41,197 nucleotides of DNA from Candidatus Makaraimicrobium thalassicum (GTDB taxonomy: Bacteria > Omnitrophota > Gorgyraeia > Tantalellales > Tantalellaceae). Under the pieces are notes generated by a model. That model was not told the DNA's origin, made no database searches, and saw only the letters and a list, made by a program, of their open reading frames with translations. The translations under genes were made by a program, and so were the position numbers. Of this stretch, positions 1 through 4,559 are shown in pieces. The DNA lies in contig QNCM01000012.1 in the NCBI GenBank assembly GCA_003644505.1, positions 1 through 41,197 of the forward strand. Direction: 5' to 3'. Each line of letters begins with the position of its first letter. The stretch's first letter is position 1.

Positions 1-318
1 GGCAAGAGCGTTGCCGAAGTTATTGGTTATTTAGATATTAGTGGCAAGGTAGCTGGTAAAGTTGAAGCGCGCGAATTGGTTGAAAAGGTTTGCAAAGAGA
101 ATGGAGTTAGCGTAAAAATTGAAAGTAAAAGCGGCGAGCTAAAGAAATGGTTTTTGAGTTTAGATGATAGTATGGCTGCCACCAGTGATGAAATAAAAAA
201 GAAGTGTGTAGAAATTGGAATGAAAGGCGGCAGCGTGAGTTATTATGTTAATAGTTATAGATTAGTAATCGAATTAAAGAAAATGCTAGATGAGCGCGCA
301 AACTTGTTAAACAAGTAA
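1..318 (+). CDS. Repeat-family acidic protein, 5' truncated by window edge
   Basis: The reading frame is open from base 1 to the TAA at 316-318, so the gene starts outside the window. Its C-terminal 50 residues align without gaps to the last repeat of the protein at 15079-15810: both have L..WF, then AT.DEI..K, E.GM..GS..YYV and Y..V.EL. The two are therefore paralogues within one genome. The family is not recognised; the helix-rich ~50-residue units with a conserved aromatic Y suggest a small DNA- or protein-binding module (inference). If the molecule is circular, the gene would begin with ATG at 41189, directly after an in-frame TAA, giving 108 residues, but no good ribosome site precedes that ATG. 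Function unknown. Confidence 0.75.
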   Translation, partial: GKSVAEVIGYLDISGKVAGKVEARELVEKVCKENGVSVKIESKSGELKKWFLSLDDSMAATSDEIKKKCVEIGMKGGSVSYYVNSYRLVIELKKMLDERANLLNK

Positions 319-365
319 ATTGAAGCTAATAGGCAAAAGGATTTGCCTAATCAGGGAATATTAGA

Positions 366-503
366 ATGTATGATTTAGTGTTATATTATGGAATGCTTGC
401 GATCTTTGCTATGGTCGGGTTAGCGGGTTTTGGCAGTATAATGGTAGTTTGCGGGCTAGTAATTAAAAAGGTAATTACTGTCATTTTCGGGGGTAGTGAA
501 TAA
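366..503 (+). CDS. Small membrane protein (45 aa)
   Basis: ATG at 366, stop TAA at 501-503. The product is very hydrophobic: an N-terminal stretch MLAIFAMVGLAGFGSIMVV is a clear membrane segment, and a second hydrophobic patch VITVIF follows a KK pair. It lies 47 bases after the previous gene and shares a TAATG stop/start overlap with the next small membrane gene, so the pair is probably translationally coupled. The size and two possible membrane segments would fit a small holin-like or superinfection-type membrane protein, but no family signature supports either, so the function is left open. Confidence 0.55.
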   Translation: MYDLVLYYGMLAIFAMVGLAGFGSIMVVCGLVIKKVITVIFGGSE

Positions 504-634
504 TGCAAGTATTAGGTATTATAATCGGTTTAATCTTAGTAGTGACTTTTTGGCGGATATTCCTAGGTATAGCGGTTGTCGGTATAGCGTTGGTCGGTTT
601 TCTGTATACGCTAACTGAAGCCGGAGTTATATAA
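503..634 (+). CDS. Small membrane protein (43 aa)
   Basis: The ATG at 503 overlaps the TAA of the preceding gene by one base (TAATG). The 43-residue product is almost wholly hydrophobic, with two candidate membrane segments around a WR pair (residues 4-16 and 20-35). It is the last gene before the hairpin at 637-659. With the preceding 45-aa protein it forms a coupled pair of tiny membrane proteins; a holin/antiholin-like role is conceivable because no other lysis membrane protein is recognised, but this is inference from size and hydrophobicity only. Confidence 0.5.
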   Translation: MQVLGIIIGLILVVTFWRIFLGIAVVGIALVGFLYTLTEAGVI

Positions 635-636
635 TA

Positions 637-659
637 GAGGGAGGCCTTTCGCCTCCCTC
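637..659 (+). terminator. GC-rich hairpin after small membrane genes
   Basis: GAGGGAGGC (637-645) and GCCTCCCTC (651-659) form a perfect 9-bp stem with loop CTTTC, three bases after the stop codon at 632-634. Position and stem strength fit a transcription terminator, but no T-run follows, so it could instead be a 3'-end stabilising hairpin. Confidence 0.55.
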
Positions 660-777
660 AAACCCATACCATTGATTACATGTCCGACCCGCTCCATAAT
701 AAAGAGTCACCTCGCTCGCGAGGGCATTAAGTCCCGTGATCCTCTCCTCCTGAGCCTGAGCCAGCGCCTCGCGCCTC

Positions 778-831
778 GTTCCGTATGCATATGCAGTTCC
801 GTATGCATATGCAGTTCCATATGCATATGCA
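778..831. repeat. 18-bp tandem repeat, three copies
   Basis: Units at 778-795, 796-813 and 814-831 read GTTCCGTATGCATATGCA, the third with G to A at position 6; a partial fourth unit (GTTCCATA) follows at 832. Each unit contains the self-complementary core ATGCATATGCA. A related CATATGCAGTT recurs near 891. They could be protein-binding sites. Confidence 0.85.
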
Positions 832-911
832 GTTCCATAAAAAGATCTACCATAAATGACCTGACATGGCGCGTAGCGCCAGGCCCGAGCCATATGCAGT
901 TGCCTTGGTAT

Positions 912-1021
912 AACCTTGGTCCCCAGGGGGCTCGCCACCCAACTTTAAATAAAGATGGATAAATGTCCACATGTGGTCATAAAATTGGCTGGACACACGC
1001 TGCGTTAGCCGTGAGGACAAG
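912..1021. repeat. Left arm of long inverted repeat shared with right end
   Basis: Two blocks match the reverse complement of 40449-40556. Block A (912-963) shares AACCTTGGTCCCCAGGGG and CCAACTTTAAATAAA with the right arm at 40507-40556. Block B (994-1021) shares CACACGCTGC and AGCCGTGAG with 40449-40476. The gap between the blocks is 30 bases in both arms although the gap sequence has diverged. A 10-bp palindrome CCACATGTGG lies in the gap. Confidence 0.8.
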
Positions 1022-1089
1022 TGGCGTCACTTTTTAACCACCATTTGACATTACCATATGAATACGTCCGGACACGCGCCAGGCGCCAC

Positions 1090-1175
1090 GGAGCTACCAT
1101 GATTGACCTGACAAAGCGCTACGCTCGAGGCGCCAGCGCCAGTTCCGTGGAGCTACCATGATTGACCTGACAAAG
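1090..1175. repeat. 27-bp direct repeat with ATTGACCTGACA core
   Basis: The 27 bases at 1090-1116 recur exactly at 1149-1175 (they begin GGAGCTACCATG and end TTGACCTGACAAAG). Each is followed by a second shared 17-base string (CGCTACGCTCGAGGCGC) at 1117-1133 and 1183-1199. The core also occurs in degenerate form near 847-864 and, as TTTGACCTGAC, in the gap before the gene at 17364. Confidence 0.8.
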
Positions 1176-1300
1176 TGCGTAGCGCTACGCTCGAGGCGCT
1201 GTGTTCTCGTCGCCTAGCTCGAGCTTTGTTAAGGTTGGGTAAAGTGATGGGATTTGGCTCTTAACACGAAGCGCCACTCGCGAACGTGAAACTTACGCCA

Positions 1301-1557
1301 AAAAAAGTGCTTATAAATCAAGGGCTTAAAAGTGGTCGCGCATTTTCCCACTTTAATTTGCAAAAAAGTGCTTATAAATCAAGCACTTACACACTTACTC
1401 CCACATGCGCGCGCTCCACACATGCCTGGGAATTTCTGGCAGTGTGCAGCACTGTGCTGTATATGAGCAATGTCTCATATACTACCCTATTTTACTTACT
1501 TATATATATATATAAGAGTAAGAGAGTAAATGCACATAAGCCCTTGATATACAAGCA
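1301..1557. repeat. Iteron-like repeats flanking an AT-rich palindrome; origin candidate
   Basis: A 22-base direct repeat (starting AAAAAAGTGCTTATAA) occurs at 1301-1322 and 1362-1383. An inverted copy of the same core, 18 of 20 bases matching, lies at 1538-1557. Between them sit a perfect 9-bp inverted repeat (GTATATGAG at 1459-1467 with CTCATATAC at 1474-1482) and a TA-repeat palindrome at about 1494-1521. Iterons plus an easily melted AT tract are typical of replication origins; the assignment is inference. Confidence 0.55.
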
Positions 1558-1847
1558 TTTTTTGTCACTCCAATGGGTCACTCTCAACATTTGCACACCT
1601 TTTTTATGGACACATTTCGCGCGTGGCGCCTCGAGCAAGGCGCGAGGCGCCTCAATTTCCTCCTTTTATGGAGCCGTATTTTCACTCTCTCCAACAAAAC
1701 TATGGGTGTACTAACCTATCTAATCATTCTCAATCACCATTTTCATATAACTCTGCACGGGTCAGGGTCCGTCTCCTCCCTACATTATGGAAGCGCCATT
1801 TGAACCCACTTGAACCTATTTCTGGTGAAAATAAATTTAAAAAGGTG

Positions 1848-1876
1848 TTTACAAGGTTAATTAAATAATATATAAT
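1848..1876 (+). promoter_or_regulatory. Sigma70-type promoter (conserved set, copy 1)
   Basis: TTTACA (1848-1853), a 17-base spacer and TATAAT (1871-1876). The upstream AT-rich AAATTTAAAAAGGTG stretch is shared with the promoters at 7163 and 12257. It lies about 50 bases before the first gene of the small-gene block and probably drives 1928-4226. Confidence 0.85.
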
Positions 1877-1927
1877 GTCTACAGTAAATAATTTTATTTG
1901 CTATCTTTACAAACAAAGGTTACTATT

Positions 1928-2065
1928 ATGAATAACTCCATCAATACTATGTTAATAACCGATCCAGACACATTTAAATCTATTCCGCCATTATATAAAA
2001 ATTACCAAATTGACCAATTAGCTACCTTCGGGGCTTTATTATATTGGCCCGGAGGTTGGAGGTAA
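1928..2065 (+). CDS. Small protein of unknown function (45 aa)
   Basis: ATG at 1928, TAA at 2063-2065, preceded by a weak AAAGG ribosome site. It is the first open frame after the strong promoter at 1848-1876. The product is a soluble-looking 45-residue peptide ending in LLYWPGGWR. The GGAGG near its end serves as the ribosome site for the next gene at 2069, which argues that the two are translated from one transcript. Family not recognised. Leader-peptide-like early phage proteins of this size often act on host targets, but nothing in the sequence shows that here. Confidence 0.5.
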   Translation: MNNSINTMLITDPDTFKSIPPLYKNYQIDQLATFGALLYWPGGWR

Positions 2066-2068
2066 GAG

Positions 2069-2287
2069 ATGAGCATATCACGTACTGACTATAGAGACCA
2101 CATGCAGAGACGAGTGGGGTCAACACTTATCTGGAGCTATCTAGATATGTCTGTTGACAGCCTCAGAGAGGTGAATAGTACGACGGTTGAGGATATCCAG
2201 ATGCACTTTGGGCTGACGGCGGTTGATTCCATTATGGTACTGTCTGAGTGGATAACTGACAACAGGAGCGAGCAAGATGAGCATTGA
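2069..2287 (+). CDS. Small acidic protein of unknown function (72 aa)
   Basis: ATG at 2069, preceded by GGAGGTTGGAGG, a strong ribosome site, four bases after the previous stop. The product is acidic and probably helical (DSLREVNSTTVEDIQ, DSIMVLSEWITDN). No family, signal peptide or membrane segment is recognisable. It sits second in the small-gene block read from the 1848 promoter, where phages commonly keep host-takeover genes; that role is inference. Confidence 0.6.
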   Translation: MSISRTDYRDHMQRRVGSTLIWSYLDMSVDSLREVNSTTVEDIQMHFGLTAVDSIMVLSEWITDNRSEQDEH

Positions 2288-2364
2288 CACCACGCCCCGC
2301 GCGCGGCGCTTGGAGCCTCGTGCAGCGAGCGGTGTCTTCTCACCCTTATGGAGCACAGCACCAG

Positions 2365-2384
2365 CCGGGAGCCTTGTATCCCGG
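2365..2384 (+). promoter_or_regulatory. Hairpin of hairpin-RBS element (copy 1)
   Basis: CCGGGA (2365-2370) and TCCCGG (2379-2384) form a perfect 6-bp stem with loop GCCTTGTA. It is followed by TTTTTGGAGAATAAT and the ATG at 2417. The same layout, a GC hairpin and then a GGAGAA ribosome site, recurs before the genes at 2819, 3999, 15899 and 16589. It lies in a 129-base gap (2288-2416) that also contains a GCGCGCGGCGC stretch. Confidence 0.55.
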
Positions 2385-2416
2385 AAAGCCACCTAAAATT
2401 ATTTTTGGAGAATAAT

Positions 2417-2758
2417 ATGGAGACGCAAGAAGATGTACTAACGATGGAATTCACGAGCCGCGAGCTGTTTGAGACGATGGTGACGGCTAGGAATAAGCTC
2501 GGGAGAAGAGCACGTGACCTCGGTATCGAGGAGGCTACGTTCCAGACTTTAGACAGTATGTTCAACGATATTATAGACATGTCTGGTGAGCGGGAGCTCG
2601 AGCTGGAAGATTTCCTGCCTCCAATGATGTTTATGGTGGCTATTATGGAGAGCATCGACATGGAGAGAGTGGTAGTAAGTATGGAGACGGAGGAATTAGA
2701 GCTTATACATCTGGTAGCTACTAGTTCAGTCAATGCTGGCGGCGATACTGTACACTAG
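2417..2758 (+). CDS. Acidic protein of unknown function (113 aa)
   Basis: The ATG at 2417 is chosen because TTGGAGAATAAT lies directly upstream; the frame is open further upstream (from 2348), but that extension would cover the hairpin at 2365-2384 and lacks a ribosome site. The 113-residue product is strongly acidic and Met-rich, with a run of Met in residues 70-90, and looks helical throughout. No family is recognised. It lies in the small-gene block of the 1848 promoter, 60 bases before the next gene. Confidence 0.65.
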   Translation: METQEDVLTMEFTSRELFETMVTARNKLGRRARDLGIEEATFQTLDSMFNDIIDMSGERELELEDFLPPMMFMVAIMESIDMERVVVSMETEELELIHLVATSSVNAGGDTVH

Positions 2759-2775
2759 CGAAGCGCTTAGCGCGA

Positions 2776-2798
2776 GGCCCTTGGATTCTCCTCGGGCC
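2776..2798 (+). promoter_or_regulatory. Hairpin of hairpin-RBS element (copy 2)
   Basis: GGCCC (2776-2780) can pair with GGGCC (2794-2798), or alternatively CGAGG (2773-2777) with CCTCG (2790-2794). The element is followed by TCCATTATGGAGAAAGAT and the ATG at 2819, giving the same hairpin-to-GGAGAA arrangement as copy 1. Confidence 0.4.
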
Positions 2799-2818
2799 CT
2801 TCCATTATGGAGAAAGAT

Positions 2819-3382
2819 ATGAAAACTGAAGATTATTTGGAGCTAGTAGGCGAGGTCATTCAGGTATACCTGGGACCGCACGACACACTGACTGATGTAT
2901 ATCTCAGTAAGTTTGATGGAAGCTACATCACCCATGTAGGTATGGAGAATCACGTAGACTTCTTAGCTGAGAAAGAGATAACCGAGGAGCTTACCGCTGG
3001 GCACGGGTTTAGTCCTAAGGATAATAAATGGTATGGCTGGAGTCATAGAGCCATCTATGGATTTGAGATTGGCTCCGTATGCAGTAAAGGTGATTGTCAC
3101 TACAATGGTGAAGACCTGCCAGCGCAAGAAGCTGATGCAATAGCATTCTGGACTGATGAGTGCTACTCAGAGGTACGCAGTGAGGGGCTAATAGAAAAAG
3201 ACGGCGAGCTGTTCTTCGATATCAGATGGACATACAGTGACGAGATACCCAATAAGAAAATCCGCAATACCGTAGGGGGAGTTCATCACCATGTAGTAGC
3301 ACTAGGGCGTGGTGAGTGGGTAGCAGAGACTATGGAAGATGCTAGACAAATGGCACTAGACTTTAAAGAAGGTGTAAGCTAA
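2819..3382 (+). CDS. Conserved phage-type protein of unknown function (187 aa)
   Basis: The ATG at 2819 has GGAG eight bases upstream and is preferred over the in-frame ATG at 2807, whose own codons form that ribosome site. The central stretch KWYGWSHRAIYGFEIGS followed by KGDCHY, and the C-terminal GRGEWVAETMEDARQMA, resemble a hypothetical protein that recurs in phage genomes. I know no function for it. The conserved W, C and H residues could be catalytic or metal-binding, but this is speculation. It shares a TAATG overlap with the next gene, so the two are coupled. Confidence 0.8.
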   Translation: MKTEDYLELVGEVIQVYLGPHDTLTDVYLSKFDGSYITHVGMENHVDFLAEKEITEELTAGHGFSPKDNKWYGWSHRAIYGFEIGSVCSKGDCHYNGEDLPAQEADAIAFWTDECYSEVRSEGLIEKDGELFFDIRWTYSDEIPNKKIRNTVGGVHHHVVALGRGEWVAETMEDARQMALDFKEGVS

Positions 3383-3921
3383 TGAGCAATAACAATGAAA
3401 AGACGAGCCCCAAAGAGAGAGAAATCCATAGCCAAGTTGTTGAAGAAGCGAGAGAAACGAGTCTTGCAGGAGAAGATAGCAGCGAGGAATTTGAAGAGGT
3501 CCTTAGCAACGAGACTAAAGCGTGTCAAGCATACGAAGAAATCTCCCGTATGCAGTCGGCGAATGCAGATGACCTTGACCAATCTTGTGAAGAAACCATG
3601 AAGAAAGCGTTTGCTAACTTTGTTAAGGCAAAGGAGCACACTCACATTATGGTACTCACCCAGATAAGGGAATATATAGCTGGTAAGCTGTTCGAGCCTG
3701 AGATACACAAAGACATGGTGAAGCTGATACAGGAGATAGACCTGATCTTCATCAACTACAGGCACAAGAAGCATACGCTATTCTCCATCCTCCGTATCTA
3801 TGCCATACTGGACAGGAGATTTCCAACCAACGGTATCTTAACAGAAGACATACGCCATGATATCTTGGGTGTGATCAGCGTCTCTGATGTTATGGAGAAT
3901 ACAGGATACTGGGGCAAATAG
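3382..3921 (+). CDS. Acidic helical protein of unknown function (179 aa)
   Basis: The ATG at 3382 overlaps the preceding TAA (TAATG). Residues 1-60 are rich in Glu, Ser and Lys and probably disordered or coiled (KEREIHSQVVEEARE, SSEEFEEVLS). Residues 70-170 are predicted helical with regularly spaced hydrophobics. No known family is recognised. It precedes a 77-base gap that holds a GC hairpin. The CTCCGTATGCAGTAA string just after its stop also occurs inside the preceding gene. Confidence 0.65.
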   Translation: MSNNNEKTSPKEREIHSQVVEEARETSLAGEDSSEEFEEVLSNETKACQAYEEISRMQSANADDLDQSCEETMKKAFANFVKAKEHTHIMVLTQIREYIAGKLFEPEIHKDMVKLIQEIDLIFINYRHKKHTLFSILRIYAILDRRFPTNGILTEDIRHDILGVISVSDVMENTGYWGK

Positions 3922-3963
3922 CTCCGTATGCAGTAAGTAGTAGCTCCACATGGAGCGAGCCTT

Positions 3964-3980
3964 GCCGGTGGCTTACCGGC
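3964..3980 (+). promoter_or_regulatory. Hairpin of hairpin-RBS element (copy 3)
   Basis: GCCGGT (3964-3969) and ACCGGC (3975-3980) form a perfect 6-bp stem with loop GGCTT, followed by GCCTTTGGAGAATAGAAA and the ATG at 3999. The TTGGAGAAT ribosome site is identical to that of copies 1 and 5. Confidence 0.5.
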
Positions 3981-3998
3981 GCCTTTGGAGAATAGAAA

Positions 3999-4226
3999 AT
4001 GATTGAAACAGAAACGCCAGACCGTAGAGTAACTAAAGTAAGTTTACCAGAGATTATAAAATTGGTAGATAGCAGTCCAGGAGGGAAGTCCACTTATATA
4101 TTTCCTGGAAGTATAGCAATGGTTAGGGAAACAGATGAAGGGTGTAGTATATACCTGAAGGGAGTAGATATAGCTATAGATATCGGCTCAAATGCGGAGG
4201 ATTTTATCAAGTCCCTGTCTGACTAG
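3999..4226 (+). CDS. Small protein of unknown function (75 aa)
   Basis: ATG at 3999 after an excellent TTGGAGAAT ribosome site. The 75-residue product starts with a polar stretch, followed by alternating hydrophobic residues (STYIFPGSIAMV, CSIYLKGVDIAIDIGS) that suggest a small beta-sheet protein. No family is recognised. It is the last gene of the small-gene block, and its stop is nine bases before the bidirectional terminator at 4236-4267. Confidence 0.65.
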   Translation: MIETETPDRRVTKVSLPEIIKLVDSSPGGKSTYIFPGSIAMVRETDEGCSIYLKGVDIAIDIGSNAEDFIKSLSD

Positions 4227-4235
4227 GTAGGAGGC

Positions 4236-4267
4236 GAAGCCCCTTCAGAGAATTCTTAAGGGGCTTC
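4236..4267. terminator. Bidirectional terminator between convergent genes
   Basis: GAAGCCCCTT (4236-4245) and AAGGGGCTTC (4258-4267) form a perfect 10-bp stem with a 12-base loop. TTTCT follows on the plus strand, and the minus strand continues with CGCCTCC. It ends the plus-strand block 1928-4226 and overlaps the last codons of the minus-strand gene 4245-4559. Confidence 0.8.
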
Positions 4268-4559
4268 TTTCTAACTGTAATAAATATTCAAGTTTTGGTC
4301 TTATATCTATCCATCTGTATTCCTTAAATACTAAGTTATGATCAGGAAACAATCTGATCAGGTCCTTCTGATCTTTAGCATCCAGTGTAGCAAGACTTCC
4401 CACCATACATTTCAAGGTATTCAGCTTGGCGCCTGAGGCATGGCAGTCCGTATCCTTGAGCAAGAAATAACCAACTTCTTTATTATAAAAAAGAGAGTTA
4501 CTAATTTGCTCGCTGAATACTTTAGCCATTAGCCTATTTGGGATCTTTATATTCTTCAT
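4245..4559 (-). CDS. Small protein downstream of primase (104 aa)
   Basis: ATG at 4559 on the minus strand, inside the 3' end of the primase gene (26-base overlap), so it is the second gene of a two-gene operon from the promoter at 7025-7053. Its last codons form one arm of the terminator hairpin. The product is basic at the N-terminus and has no recognisable domain or membrane segment. A role with the primase-helicase is suggested only by the operon. Confidence 0.65.
   Translation of the reverse strand: MKNIKIPNRLMAKVFSEQISNSLFYNKEVGYFLLKDTDCHASGAKLNTLKCMVGSLATLDAKDQKDLIRLFPDHNLVFKEYRWIDIRPKLEYLLQLERSPLRIL

Larger units (their letters stand above)
660..1847. other. Non-coding, repeat-rich region (about 1.2 kb)
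   Basis: Open frames exist here on both strands, but they run through tandem repeats, have low-complexity products and lack ribosome sites, so no gene is called. The region holds an 18-bp tandem repeat (778-831), one arm of a long inverted repeat shared with the right end (912-1021), a 27-bp direct repeat (1090-1116 and 1149-1175), iteron-like repeats around an AT palindrome (1301-1557), and several GGCGCC-type palindromes, for example a 9-bp stem of GGCGCCTCG with CGAGGCGCC near 1627-1651. Regulatory or origin function is inferred. Confidence 0.6.

Noticed and set aside
778-841. CRISPR array
   Set aside because: Units are contiguous 18-bp tandem copies without spacers.
627-970. Three overlapping open frames (about 87-103 aa) on both strands around the tandem repeat
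   Set aside because: Their products are largely translated repeat units (YAYGTAYAYGT, HMHMELHMHTEL, CICSSVCICSS), they overlap each other on opposite strands and have no ribosome site.
660-1260. tRNA genes in the GC-rich part of the left region
   Set aside because: No cloverleaf with a TTCGA-type T-arm and CCA-adjacent acceptor stem could be built by eye.
1286-1868. Open frames of 76-142 aa in the left non-coding region
   Set aside because: They run through iterons, the TA-palindrome and GGCGCC palindromes, overlap in three frames, lack ribosome sites and give composition unlike the other proteins.
2137-2733. 198-aa minus-strand frame
   Set aside because: It is antisense to two plus-strand genes with good ribosome sites and encodes a Ser/Leu-rich product typical of an antisense shadow.
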